A stretch of DNA of 64,000 nucleotides from Brucella thiophenivorans (GCF_002252445.1 NZ_NNRJ01000009.1:88370-152369); one strand, 5' to 3'. Counted from the first letter of the stretch, positions 36,305-44,893 are shown. Numbers and translations are program-made. The notes: generated by a model from the sequence alone, not told the origin.

Positions 36305-38026
36305 TCACTTACCAACCACGCGATTGGCCGCTGAAACAATTGCTTCAAGCGAAGCGCTCACGATATTGTCGTTAATACCAGCACCGAACAATTTGCCTGC
36401 GGGATATGCAACTTCAACATAGGAAATTGCCGCGGCGTCCGAACCCTGCTTGAGCGAATGTTCAGAATAATCGATAACCGACATCTTCACACCGAGATAT
36501 TTCGACAGCGCATCGATGAAGCCATCAATCGGGCCTGTACCCTTGCCTTCGATATTCTTGGTCACGCCGTTATCGGTGATTTCAGCGGTCAGAATACGAC
36601 GACCCTTCTGCTCAGGATCAGGATAGGTGTGGTGATCCACGAACTTGATGCGGCCTTCTGCCTGTTCGACATAGAGCTTCTGGAACTCTTCATGAATGCG
36701 CTTGGACGGCAGTTCCTTGCCTTCGTCATCCGTGATGTTCTGGATGATTTCACGGAACTCGACCTGCAGATTGCGCGGCAGGTTCAAGCCGTAGTCAGCC
36801 TGCAAGATATAGGCGATACCGCCCTTACCAGACTGCGAATTGATGCGGATGATCGCTTCATAGGAGCGGCCAACATCCTGTGGATCGATTGGCAGATAAG
36901 GCACTTCCCAGACTGGCGAATTGGCGGTCTTACGAACCTTCATACCCTTGTTGATCGCATCCTGATGCGAACCGGAGAAAGCTGTATAGACCAGCTCGCC
37001 CACATAAGGATGACGTTCTGCAATCTTCAGCTGGTTTGAATATTCGTAGACATCCTTCATGCGATTGATGTCCGTGCAATCCAGCTCTGGATCGATGCCC
37101 TGCGTGTACATGTTGAGCGCCAGCGTCACCACATCGACATTGCCGGTGCGTTCACCATTGCCGAACAGCGTGCCTTCAACGCGATCAGCGCCCGCCATCA
37201 GGCCCAGTTCCGTTGCAGCGATGCCCGTTCCACGATCATTGTGCGGATGCAGCGAAATGATCAGGTTTTCGCGATTGTCGAGATTGCGGCACATCCATTC
37301 GATCTGGTCGGCATAAACATTTGGGGTGTTCATTTCGACAGTCGATGGCAGGTTGAGGATCAGCTTGTGCTCTGCTGTCGGCTTGACGATTTCGGTCACT
37401 GCATTGCAGATTTCGAGCGCCACTTCCAGCTCGGTGCCGGTGAAGCTTTCTGGCGAATACTGGAAACGATAACCACCACCTGCTTTCGCAGCCATGTCCA
37501 TGATCATCTTTGCGGCATCGGTCGCAATCTGCTTGATGCCTTTGACGTCCTTGTTGAAAACAACGCGGCGCTGCAATTCACTGGTCGAATTGTAGAAGTG
37601 GATGATCGGCGTCTTAGCACCTTCCAGCGCTTCAAACGTACGTGTAATCAATTCTGGGCGGCACTGCACCAGCACCTGCAGATCAACTTCGTCAGGTGTG
37701 TCGCCCTGCTCGATTGCCCAGCGGCAGAAGTCGAAATCGGTCTGCGAAGCCGATGGGAAGCCGATTTCAATTTCCGGGAAACCCATATCGACCAGCAAGC
37801 GAAACATGCGTTCCTTGCGGTCGTGACCCATTGGATCAACCAGCGCCTGATTGCCATCGCGCAAATCGACCGAACACCAAATCGGTGCCTTTTCGATGCG
37901 CTTTGCCGGCCAGGTGCGGTCGTCGAGCTTCGGAAACGGAAAGGGTGAATACTTCACTGCCGCGTCCGGCATGCCCTTATGCTTAACAGCGGAATTCGGC
38001 GTGTTTACGTTGTGATTCATGGTCAT
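36305..38026 (-). CDS. leuA: 2-isopropylmalate synthase
   Basis: A 573-residue enzyme that condenses acetyl-CoA with 2-ketoisovalerate, the first committed step of leucine synthesis. It is the longer, type-2 LeuA. The DLRDGNQAL motif (54-62) and SLHPHNDRGTGIAATE motif (near 265) are HMGL-like catalytic regions, and the C-terminal allosteric domain (LeuA dimer) binds leucine. ATG 38026 has GGGAGGATGAG upstream. An attenuator with a Leu-rich leader peptide lies upstream at 38111-38281, so it is probably controlled both by feedback and by attenuation. Confidence 0.95.
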   Translation of the reverse strand: MTMNHNVNTPNSAVKHKGMPDAAVKYSPFPFPKLDDRTWPAKRIEKAPIWCSVDLRDGNQALVDPMGHDRKERMFRLLVDMGFPEIEIGFPSASQTDFDFCRWAIEQGDTPDEVDLQVLVQCRPELITRTFEALEGAKTPIIHFYNSTSELQRRVVFNKDVKGIKQIATDAAKMIMDMAAKAGGGYRFQYSPESFTGTELEVALEICNAVTEIVKPTAEHKLILNLPSTVEMNTPNVYADQIEWMCRNLDNRENLIISLHPHNDRGTGIAATELGLMAGADRVEGTLFGNGERTGNVDVVTLALNMYTQGIDPELDCTDINRMKDVYEYSNQLKIAERHPYVGELVYTAFSGSHQDAINKGMKVRKTANSPVWEVPYLPIDPQDVGRSYEAIIRINSQSGKGGIAYILQADYGLNLPRNLQVEFREIIQNITDDEGKELPSKRIHEEFQKLYVEQAEGRIKFVDHHTYPDPEQKGRRILTAEITDNGVTKNIEGKGTGPIDGFIDALSKYLGVKMSVIDYSEHSLKQGSDAAAISYVEVAYPAGKLFGAGINDNIVSASLEAIVSAANRVVGK

Positions 38027-38110
38027 CTCATCCTCCCGGCGTACTGAGCAGTTCTACACTGTCATAACGACACGGATATCTCGTCTTAAAATTCAATTGT
38101 GGATTTTGAG

Positions 38111-38158
38111 AAAGGAGCATGCGTCAGCGGGACTGTCATCGACCGCCGGACGCTCCTT
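38111..38158 (-). terminator. leu attenuator: terminator and antiterminator segments
   Basis: On the minus strand AAAGGAGC..GTC.CGGCGG pairs with CCGCTGACGC..GCTCCTTT to form a terminator-like stem directly after the leader stop codon. Its 5' arm (38140-38155) can instead pair with 38164-38177, inside the last codons of the leader peptide (CGATCGCC-GG-GCTC with GAGC-GT-CCGGCG-GTCG, one wobble and a two-base bulge). The two pairings exclude each other, as in classical attenuation. The U-tract is weak (TTTCTC). Confidence 0.65.
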
Positions 38159-38281
38159 TCAACGAGCCCGGCGATCGCCGCTAAGGCCGAGGGTAAGAAG
38201 CGAGTTTAGAACGCAAACGCTCACGCGCGCGCTTGAAGCGGCGCTCGAATGTTCCATAGATGTTGCGTTCTTCATAACCAT
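38159..38281 (-). CDS. Candidate leu leader peptide
   Basis: A 40-codon frame ending TGA whose C-terminal part reads VLNSLLTLGLSGDRRAR, with five Leu in ten residues placed 7 to 16 codons before the stop. It lies 132 bases upstream of leuA, before a terminator-like hairpin. No ribosome site precedes any of the possible starts (38281, 38275, 38257). On the minus strand TTGCGC and TAAAAG, 17 bases apart, end 7 bases before the first ATG, so translation may start leaderless there. Stalling at Leu codons would free the antiterminator. This is not a known annotated peptide to me, and the start is uncertain. Confidence 0.6.
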   Translation of the reverse strand: MVMKNATSMEHSSAASSARVSVCVLNSLLTLGLSGDRRAR

Positions 38282-38332
38282 GGACAAGCTTTTACACGCG
38301 GGGCTTAAAACGCGCAAGCCGGTATTTCGATC

Positions 38333-38379
38333 ACGCCCATCCAGAAAAGTGTGAAGCGGTTTTCGGATAAGATGCGCGT
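38333..38379. repeat. Palindromic intergenic repeat, copy 7
   Basis: ACGCCCATCC..GGATAAGATGCGCGT frame the core agaaaagtgtgaagcggttt. It sits just upstream of the leu leader, between it and the CDF stop codon. Confidence 0.75.
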
Positions 38380-38387
38380 CATGCTCA

Positions 38388-39296
38388 CTATGCAAATGGA
38401 ACGGAGCTTGTACCAATCGGCAGCTTTGCTTCTTCTTCCGGCTCGACATGGATCACAACGCGCGCGCTTTCGATCTGCTTTTTAAGTGCATCTTCTATAC
38501 GATCACAAATAACATGCGCGTCGCCCACGCTCATATCGGCTGCCACAACCAGATGAAACTCAATGAAAGTAACCCGGCCTGCAATGCGGGTCTTGAGATC
38601 ATGAACCTCAATCGCGCCACCGGCATTTGCTGAAATCACATCGCGAATCCGCATTTCCTCGGCGGGTTCGACACCAATATCCATCAATCCCTGAACAGAT
38701 TTATTGATGACCCCCCAGCCCTGCCAGAGAATGTTGATCGCAACCAGAATTGCGAGTAGCGGATCGAGAATCGCCCAGCCTGTAATGACGGCTCCCACAA
38801 GACCCAACAAAACACCGACAGACGTGAAAACATCGGTCATAATATGCTGGCCATCTGCTTCCAACGCAGGCGAACGCGCACTACGACCAGTACGAATAAG
38901 CAGCATTGCCCACAAGCAGTTGATGACAGCAGCACCCGTATTGATGGCCAAACCCAACCAAGGTTCTTCTATCACATGTGGTGTCTGCAACGCGGACCAT
39001 GCTTCTTTTGCAATCAAGAGCGCTGCAATCGTAATCAGTACGCCTTCAACGACAGCCGAAAGATACTCTGCCTTATGGTGGCCAAAGGGATGATTTTCAT
39101 CCGCTGGCTTATGGCTGACACTGATGGCCCACCATGCACCAAAGGCCGCTATCACATTAACGATGGATTCCAGCGCATCAGAGTAAAGCGCCACTGATCC
39201 CGTCAGCGCATAGGCTACATATTTGAGGCCCATGACGCCAATTGCAACGGGAATTGACCAAGCGGCAAGCCGCCGAACCTTTGCATTCGCGTCCAT
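38388..39296 (-). CDS. Cation diffusion facilitator (CDF) family transporter
   Basis: A 302-residue proton-driven divalent metal exporter with six membrane segments. Membrane metal-site residues fit the family: DALES in TM2, HPFGHHKAEYLSA after TM2, and DGQHIMTDVFTS in TM5 (H-x3-D). The soluble C-terminal domain carries the YiiP-type fold. The metal may be Zn, Mn or Fe; the motifs do not settle it. It lies between leuA and trpE(G) but is not part of either attenuator. Confidence 0.9.
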   Translation of the reverse strand: MDANAKVRRLAAWSIPVAIGVMGLKYVAYALTGSVALYSDALESIVNVIAAFGAWWAISVSHKPADENHPFGHHKAEYLSAVVEGVLITIAALLIAKEAWSALQTPHVIEEPWLGLAINTGAAVINCLWAMLLIRTGRSARSPALEADGQHIMTDVFTSVGVLLGLVGAVITGWAILDPLLAILVAINILWQGWGVINKSVQGLMDIGVEPAEEMRIRDVISANAGGAIEVHDLKTRIAGRVTFIEFHLVVAADMSVGDAHVICDRIEDALKKQIESARVVIHVEPEEEAKLPIGTSSVPFA

Positions 39297-39653
39297 GAGG
39301 AACCTTCAATTCTTTAGTTTATCCCGAAAATCGGAGTCGGGCTTAGAGCGCCGCGCGTCCTTATAAACGCACAAAGCACGATGTGCAGTCTGCAAGCCAA
39401 CTGCGTATTCTTATCGGATAACTCCGATGAGCAGCATTTCAATGGCTGTTCTATAGCCCATAAAATCTAAATCTCGAAACTCTGTTTTTTGGCTTGCAGC
39501 ATTTAATTTTCTCTTGCGAATGCAATGCATTACAGTTGCAAATGGTTCGCTGGAGCAGATCGAAAAAGCCATGATTTTATAAGGCAATAAATGAAAAACC
39601 GACCGCAGTTTTTGACTGCAGCCGGTTTCAGATTTGGTTCGTGGAAAAAGCGA
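39297..39653. other. 357-bp gap between the CDF gene and trpE(G)
   Basis: No gene is supported. The trpE(G) terminator is at 39592-39628. The rest is A+T-richer than the neighbours and should hold the promoter of the CDF gene. Confidence 0.4.
39592..39628 (-). terminator. Terminator of trpE(G)
   Basis: ACCGGCTGCAGT / ACTGCGGTCGGT stem on the minus strand with one mismatch and loop CAAAA, followed by a TTTTT run. Confidence 0.9.
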
Positions 39654-41849
39654 TCAGGCGTTGATGCGACGTGCTTTGTGCTTCGCTGCAAAATGCACCA
39701 CGACATTTTCAATCATGCGCATGCCAGCATTATGGCCGAGCGACATGATAGATTCGGGATGAAACTGCACCGCAGCTACCGGCTCTTTCTTGTGTTCGAA
39801 AGCCATGATGACACCGTCTTCGGTTTCCGCAGTCACCAGAAACTCATCCGGCAAACGCTCAGGATCGGCAAAGATCGAGTGATAACGTCCGACTGTCACT
39901 TCCTTCGGAAGACCCGAAAAAATCCGTTCTGGCTTTGAAACCCGAATACGCGACGGCTTGCCATGCATCGGGATGCGCAGCTGGCGAAGCGTGCCGCCAT
40001 AGGCTTCGGCGAGTGCCTGAAGCCCAAGACAGACGCCGAAGATCGGCAGCTGACGCTTGCGCGCCTTATCGATTGTCGCCTTGCAATCAAAGTCCTGCGG
40101 CGTACCCGGTCCGGGAGACAACACAACAAGATCAGGATTGATGCGATCAAACACCTCTTCGGCGACCGGCGAACGTACCGTCGAAACCGTAGCACCCGTC
40201 TGGCGGAAGTAATTGGCGAGTGTATGCACGAAGGAATCTTCGTGATCGACCAGCAGGATTGAAATCCCCTCGCCCACCTTGGCAGCAACGCGCTCCTCAG
40301 CCACTTGATTACTCTTCGCGGCTTCGCGCACAGCTGCAACCATCGCCGAAGCTTTCAGTTCGGTTTCTGCCTCTTCTTCTTCCGGATTGGAATCAAACAG
40401 CAGTGTTGCACCGGCGCGAATTTCAGCCACACCGTCCTTGATGCGGATGGTGCGCAAGGTCAGACCGGTATTCATATCGCCATTGAAATGCATCATGCCG
40501 ATGGCACCGCCATACCATGCGCGTGGGCTGCGCTCATTTTCTTCGAGAAAGCGCATAGCCCAGAGCTTTGGCGCGCCGGTCACGGTCACAGCCCATGCAT
40601 GACTGAGGAAGCCGTCAAAGGCATCCATACCGTCACGCAATCGGCCTTCAATATGATCGACCGTATGGATCAGACGCGAATACATTTCGATCTGACGACG
40701 ACCGATAACGCGTACCGAACCCGGTTCGCAAACACGGCTCTTGTCGTTGCGATCCACGTCCGAGCACATGGTCAGTTCGGATTCGTCTTTCTTGGAATTG
40801 AGCAATTTCAGAATCTGCTCAGAATCCGAAATCGCATCATCGCCGCGCTTGATCGTGCCCGAAATCGGGCATGTTTCGATGCGACGACCATTGACGCGCA
40901 CAAACATTTCCGGCGAAGCGCCCACCAGATATTCGCTCTCGCCGAGATTGATGAAGAAGGAATACGGCGACGGATTGATCGACTTCAGGCGGCGAAAAAT
41001 CTCGGAAGGAGCTGTATGGCAGCGCTCATAGAAAGTCTGTCCCGGCACGACTTCAAACAGATCACCACGCTTGAAACTTTCTTTTGCGCGTTCAACCAGC
41101 TTGGCATATTCGCCCGGATTATGATCTCCACGCCGCAGGTCACGTTCCGCAGGCTTGAACTGTTGCACGGGCGTTGCCCGGGCAAGATTATGCGTCGACG
41201 AGCCGCCACAGCTAAACTCATAACGATCCACCCAAGCGCGCGCGGAGTAGTGGTCAGCCACAAAGATTTCATCAGGAATGAACAACACCAGATCGCGCTG
41301 ATCATCCGGACGTTTGAGCTTATATTCAATCGGATCAAACTGAAACGCGAGATCGTAGCCAAACGCACCGTAAAGGCCGAGATTTGCATCTTCCTCGGAG
41401 AAGAAAAGGCCCACAATCGCACGCAACACGGTGAACACCGATGGCATGCGCGAACGTTCTTCTTCGGTGAATGTGCCGGTGGGTTCAGCAATCGTTAGCT
41501 CAATGCGATCTTCGTCGGCCTTATCGACCTTCACTTCGGCAAGCGCCTGAACCGTCTTGAGGATCGGACGCAGCAGGATCGTGCCGCGCTTGTTCAGCGC
41601 TTCAATGCGCATCTGGCGATTGCGTGAGGTAATCACGACTGGCGGATCGACAATTGCCGTGTCCCATCGCGTATAGCGGCCTGGATATTCGTAGTTGGAA
41701 GAAAAGACCGCGCCCCGCCGCTCATTGAGCGCATCGATATAAGTCTCGATAGCTCCCTTATAAGTAGTCAAATGGCGCACGCGTTCGACAACAATACCGC
41801 CCGCTGTTTCGTGCCTGAATATCTCGCTATCCGCAATTTTCGCATTCAT
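39654..41849 (-). CDS. trpE: Fused anthranilate synthase TrpE(G)
   Basis: A 731-residue fusion of both anthranilate synthase components, typical of Rhizobiales. Residues 1-510 are the chorismate-binding TrpE part ([25 protein letters not shown]), the rest the TrpG glutaminase with catalytic Cys around residue 607 (GVCLGLQAL) and HPES near 700. It makes anthranilate from chorismate and glutamine. ATG 41849 has GGGA 12 bases upstream; a TTG at 41858 is less likely. Expression is controlled by the trpL attenuator at 41931-42052. Confidence 0.96.
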   Translation of the reverse strand: MNAKIADSEIFRHETAGGIVVERVRHLTTYKGAIETYIDALNERRGAVFSSNYEYPGRYTRWDTAIVDPPVVITSRNRQMRIEALNKRGTILLRPILKTVQALAEVKVDKADEDRIELTIAEPTGTFTEEERSRMPSVFTVLRAIVGLFFSEEDANLGLYGAFGYDLAFQFDPIEYKLKRPDDQRDLVLFIPDEIFVADHYSARAWVDRYEFSCGGSSTHNLARATPVQQFKPAERDLRRGDHNPGEYAKLVERAKESFKRGDLFEVVPGQTFYERCHTAPSEIFRRLKSINPSPYSFFINLGESEYLVGASPEMFVRVNGRRIETCPISGTIKRGDDAISDSEQILKLLNSKKDESELTMCSDVDRNDKSRVCEPGSVRVIGRRQIEMYSRLIHTVDHIEGRLRDGMDAFDGFLSHAWAVTVTGAPKLWAMRFLEENERSPRAWYGGAIGMMHFNGDMNTGLTLRTIRIKDGVAEIRAGATLLFDSNPEEEEAETELKASAMVAAVREAAKSNQVAEERVAAKVGEGISILLVDHEDSFVHTLANYFRQTGATVSTVRSPVAEEVFDRINPDLVVLSPGPGTPQDFDCKATIDKARKRQLPIFGVCLGLQALAEAYGGTLRQLRIPMHGKPSRIRVSKPERIFSGLPKEVTVGRYHSIFADPERLPDEFLVTAETEDGVIMAFEHKKEPVAAVQFHPESIMSLGHNAGMRMIENVVVHFAAKHKARRINA

Positions 41850-41930
41850 GACTGGCAATTCCCAAATGTTATTCGTTATCGAACACTTCTAAAACTCGGC
41901 TTCCCCTACCGATGACCATTCAAGCAGCCA

Positions 41931-41963
41931 AACAAAAAGGCCGCCCGGACAATCCCAGCGGCC
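41931..41963 (-). terminator. trp attenuator terminator
   Basis: On the minus strand AAGGCCGCTGGG pairs with GGGCGGCCTT, followed by TTTTTGTTT. The 5' arm (AGCGGCC at 41957-41963 on the plus strand) can instead pair with 41997-42003, directly after the leader stop codon. This gives the mutually exclusive antiterminator of classical trp attenuation. Confidence 0.9.
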
Positions 41964-42004
41964 TTATCTAAAACGCAAATGCACAAACGCCTGCGTGGCC
42001 GCTT

Positions 42005-42052
42005 TTAGCGAGCCCACCACCAGATTTTTGTGTCAATGCGCGAAATGTTCAT
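42005..42052 (-). CDS. trpL: trp leader peptide (peTrpL)
   Basis: A 15-residue frame MNISRIDTKIWWWAR followed by TAA. Three consecutive TGG codons sit two codons from the end, the form known from rhizobia (in Sinorhizobium meliloti the peptide is 14 residues and ends WWWAR). It lies 155 bases upstream of trpE(G), and the terminator and antiterminator described above follow. No Shine-Dalgarno precedes the ATG. In S. meliloti the released attenuator RNA (rnTrpL) and the peptide also act in trans. Confidence 0.92.
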   Translation of the reverse strand: MNISRIDTKIWWWAR

Positions 42053-42060
42053 GGCGCTAC

Positions 42061-42088
42061 TGTTAGCCTTCCCTTGCATCGCTTGCAA
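42061..42088 (-). promoter_or_regulatory. trpL promoter candidate, leaderless start
   Basis: On the minus strand TTGCAA (42083-42088) and CTAACA (42061-42066) are 16 bases apart. The second ends 8 bases before the ATG, so the transcript would start at or near the A of the start codon. This fits the lack of a ribosome site. Confidence 0.6.
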
Positions 42089-42135
42089 CTGGAAAATGCA
42101 TACCACTTACACGTCTCCAAAATTGAACACGCAAA

Positions 42136-42170
42136 GAAAATCCGGACCCAATAAGGTAATCCGGATTTTC
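42136..42170. other. Isolated 11-bp hairpin
   Basis: GAAAATCCGGA and TCCGGATTTTC are perfect inverted repeats with a 13-base loop. On the minus strand the downstream arm is followed by TTTGC. It lies upstream of the trpL promoter candidate and may end a short RNA transcribed from around 42230-42260. Confidence 0.45.
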
Positions 42171-42380
42171 CCCTTGCCCATAATGAAGGCAATGCAGACG
42201 AAAGGTAGCGGGCACCTTCATCTGGTCTAAACGGGCGCGCCCCAATGCAAAATTTACAAGTAAGATATAATTTTCAGTATGTATGAACATTACCATGAGT
42301 TGCATTCTTATTACAACCATAAATTGCCATAGCTTCTAGCCTTCACATCCAAATGTTTCATTTCAGGACGATGGTCCCTC

Positions 42381-42478
42381 GCAAATCGCGTCAATGTAGA
42401 AATTTGCAATACCGCATCAATAATTTGGTCTTGCGCCAGACGTGGAATTCGGATTCATTTCGTGCGCAAATCATTTGC
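42381..42478. promoter_or_regulatory. Dyads upstream of lrp
   Basis: GCAAAT..ATTTGC occurs twice: with a 15-base spacer (42381-42407) and with a one-base spacer (42466-42478). Lrp-family proteins often bind such sites near their own promoter, so autoregulation is possible. Confidence 0.45.
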
Positions 42479-42525
42479 AAACAAATAAAGAAGCCACCCA
42501 CGCAGGTTGGTCAATGGGGACAACA

Positions 42526-42987
42526 ATGAAAAATCTCGATGTGATGGACAAAAGTATTTTGTCCGCGCTTCAGGAAAATGGGCGGCTGACCAACACCGAA
42601 CTGGCTGACCGTATCAATCTTTCCCAGACCGCCACCGCAGAGCGGGTCAAACGCCTGACACGTGAAGGGTATATTCTCGGCTATTCGGCGCATCTGTCGC
42701 CCAAGATGCTCGACCGCTCCATGTTGGTGTTCATTGAAATCAAGTTAGACCGCACCACACCGGAAGTCTTTGAAACATTTTCCACATTCACGCGCGGCAA
42801 TCGCGATATTCTGGAATGCCATATGGTCGCTGGCGGGTTTGATTATTTAATCAAAGCCCGCGTCACCGACATGGACCATTATCGGCGCTTCCTGTCAGAA
42901 GCACTGCTTTCACTACCCGGCGTGCGTGAATCCCACACCTACGCAGTGATGGAAGAGGTCAAGGAAACATCGCATATCGCAGTTTAA
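42526..42987 (+). CDS. Lrp/AsnC-family transcriptional regulator
   Basis: A 153-residue regulator. The N-terminal winged helix (residues 5-55: MDKSILSALQENGRLTNTELAD, then the AERVKRLTREGYI recognition helix) is followed by the RAM domain (HMVAGGFDYLIKARVTDMDHYRRF) that binds amino acids. ATG 42526 is preceded by GGGGAC; ATG 42514 and 42442 are in-frame alternatives. It is divergent from trpL. Its effector cannot be read from sequence. Confidence 0.9.
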   Translation: MKNLDVMDKSILSALQENGRLTNTELADRINLSQTATAERVKRLTREGYILGYSAHLSPKMLDRSMLVFIEIKLDRTTPEVFETFSTFTRGNRDILECHMVAGGFDYLIKARVTDMDHYRRFLSEALLSLPGVRESHTYAVMEEVKETSHIAV

Positions 42988-43053
42988 TTCCGTCTTCTTT
43001 CTCTTGAGGACGAGCCACAATTTTTAAAATTCATTTCGGCATATTGCCAAAGA

Positions 43054-43081
43054 CATGATGCGGGTATATACCCGCATCATG
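43054..43081. promoter_or_regulatory. 28-bp perfect palindrome over the marR start codon
   Basis: The half-site CATGATGCGGGTAT is followed without a spacer by its exact reverse complement. It includes the ATG at 43079-43081. A TATACC within it (43067-43072) lies 17 bases from TTGCCA (43044-43049), so the presumed operator overlaps the -10 region. It is most likely the binding site of the MarR product itself. Confidence 0.8.
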
Positions 43082-43477
43082 TCTCATTCTTGTATTTGCA
43101 TAGATCTGCGTCTAGCAGCCCGAAAAACTTCAGCCATTTATGATGAAGCATTGGGACCGCTTGGTATCAACGTGGCACAGTTCAGCCTGCTGCGAAAAAT
43201 CTCACATGCAACTGCGATCTCACTGACCGAACTAGCACGCATTGCCGAGCTGGACCGTTCGACCATGGGGCGGAATGCAAAGGTGCTGCAAAAAATGGGT
43301 TTGATCGAACCCGCTTCCAGTAATGACCATCGCGAGACAAGTGTGGCCCTCACCAGTGAAGGACACAGACTCGTCGCGCTAGGAGGACCATTGTGGGATC
43401 AGGCGCAAACCGAAATCGAAGCGCGACTTGGTAACAAAGGCGTCGAGCAATTGCTGGCGCTTCTTGGTGCATTGTAG
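43079..43477 (+). CDS. MarR-family transcriptional regulator
   Basis: A 132-residue winged-helix dimer-type regulator. The N-terminal CICIDLRLAARKTSAIYDE helix, the DNA-binding SLTELARIAELDRSTMGRN helix-turn-helix and the wing (SNDHRETSVALTSEG) all fit the family. Start ATG 43079 has no ribosome site; ATG 43055, eight codons earlier, is the alternative. Cys residues near the N-terminus (CICI) could sense thiols or oxidants. It is followed by an MFS transporter, which it probably controls. Confidence 0.88.
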   Translation: MSHSCICIDLRLAARKTSAIYDEALGPLGINVAQFSLLRKISHATAISLTELARIAELDRSTMGRNAKVLQKMGLIEPASSNDHRETSVALTSEGHRLVALGGPLWDQAQTEIEARLGNKGVEQLLALLGAL

Positions 43478-43600
43478 CCGCCAATAAATACGCTTTGACT
43501 GAAAACAATGACCGAAACCCACCCTCGTTTTAAATAACGGGCGGTTTCGTCTTCCAATATGTGGCTGGTCGAAATCCAGCCGAAACAGAGAGTGCCGAAG

Positions 43601-44893
43601 ATGATCTCAACCCGCCTCGCCAGCTTTCTAGCACTCAAAAACATCCATTATGGATGGGTCGTCGCTGGTGTGACCTTTCTCACCATGCTGGCGACGGCAG
43701 CAGCAATGGGTTCTGCGGGCATATTAATCGAACCGCTTCAGAGCGAATTCGGCTGGACTAATGCCAATATTTCCTTTGCCATGGCTTTGCGGCTTGTTCT
43801 GTTCGGCTTGATGGGCCCGTTTGCAGCCGCCTTCATGAACCAGTTCGGCCTGCGTCGCGTTGTGATGGCGGCACTCATCATGATTGCATCGGGCCTCGTC
43901 GGCTCGATTTTCATGACTGAGCAATGGCAGATGGTTGGCCTGTGGGGCGTTGTCATCGGCCTTGGCACTGGCATGACAGCATTGGTGCTGGGCGCAACTG
44001 TCGCCGCTCGCTGGTTTGAAAAACGGCGCGGTTTGGTGGTTGGGATGATGACGGCGAGCAACGCGACTGGTCAGCTTATTTTTATGCCGATTCTCGCTAG
44101 CGTCAGCCAAAACATCGGCTGGCGGTCATCTCTGATAATTGTGGTGTCATTCCTCTTGGCAGCACTCGTGCTGGTATTGATACTGATGCGCGATAATCCG
44201 GCCGATCTTGGCCTGAAGCCTTATGGCCGCACAGCTCCTATGCCTGCGCCAGAACCTAAAAAACAGTTTGGTGCCCTGCTGTTGTCACCTCTGGTGACAT
44301 TGCGTGAAGCCTCTTCAACAACCACCTTCTGGGTACTCTTTCTCACATTTTTTGTCTGCGGCTTTTCCACCAATGGTCTGATCCAAACCCACTGGATCGC
44401 GCTTTGCGGCGATTTCGGCATCGTTCCGGTGGGGGCTGCGGGCATTCTGGCGGTCATCGGGGCATTCGATCTGATCGGCACCATTGCTTCGGGTTGGCTG
44501 ACAGACCGTTACGACAATCGCTGGCTGCTGTTCTGGTTCTACGCTTTGCGTGGGCTTTCACTGATCTATCTGACTTTTACCGATTTCACCCTTTACGAAC
44601 TGGCACTCTTTGCCGTCTTCTATGGCCTCGACTGGGTTGCGACTGTGCCGCCAACGGTGAAGCTTGCGGCAGAGAAATTTGGCCCCGAAAAAGCTGGCAT
44701 GGTGTTTGGCTGGGTATTTACCGGTCATCAGGTGGGAGCAGCCGCAGCCGCAGCCTTCGCAGGCTTTGTCCGAACCGACTATGACAGCTACACGCCCGCA
44801 CTCATTCTGGCCGGTGCCATGTGCTTCGCCGCTGCCGCGATAGTGTTCCTCATCACGCGCCCTAAGCAGCGGCCGGTTCTGCAAGCATCATAA
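43601..44893 (+). CDS. Major facilitator superfamily transporter
   Basis: A 430-residue protein with about twelve membrane segments and the MFS loop motif region (GGWLTDRYDNR form seen as GWLTDRYDNR near residue 300). The sequence resembles oxalate/formate or monocarboxylate-type antiporters (NPxDLGLKPYG after TM6). ATG 43601 is chosen; 43559 is an in-frame alternative. Adjacent marR suggests an inducible exporter. Its stop overlaps the Rsm22 gene by 6 bases, tail to tail. Confidence 0.88.
   Translation: MISTRLASFLALKNIHYGWVVAGVTFLTMLATAAAMGSAGILIEPLQSEFGWTNANISFAMALRLVLFGLMGPFAAAFMNQFGLRRVVMAALIMIASGLVGSIFMTEQWQMVGLWGVVIGLGTGMTALVLGATVAARWFEKRRGLVVGMMTASNATGQLIFMPILASVSQNIGWRSSLIIVVSFLLAALVLVLILMRDNPADLGLKPYGRTAPMPAPEPKKQFGALLLSPLVTLREASSTTTFWVLFLTFFVCGFSTNGLIQTHWIALCGDFGIVPVGAAGILAVIGAFDLIGTIASGWLTDRYDNRWLLFWFYALRGLSLIYLTFTDFTLYELALFAVFYGLDWVATVPPTVKLAAEKFGPEKAGMVFGWVFTGHQVGAAAAAAFAGFVRTDYDSYTPALILAGAMCFAAAAIVFLITRPKQRPVLQAS

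Larger units (their letters stand above)
41850..42525. other. 676-bp regulatory region between trpE(G) and lrp
   Basis: This gap holds the trpL leader peptide, its attenuator, a promoter candidate, an isolated 11-bp hairpin and dyads upstream of lrp; these are listed separately. No larger coding region is supported. Confidence 0.6.

Noticed and set aside
38161..38305. Alternative frame in the leu leader reading as a basic peptide ending RLRSKLASYPRP
   Set aside because: It has no start codon after an in-frame stop, so it cannot be a gene by itself. The Leu-rich frame with a start and fitting stems is preferred.
40305..41498. 397-codon plus-strand frame inside trpE(G)
   Set aside because: Antisense shadow of an unmistakable trpE(G) fusion; no domain is recognisable.
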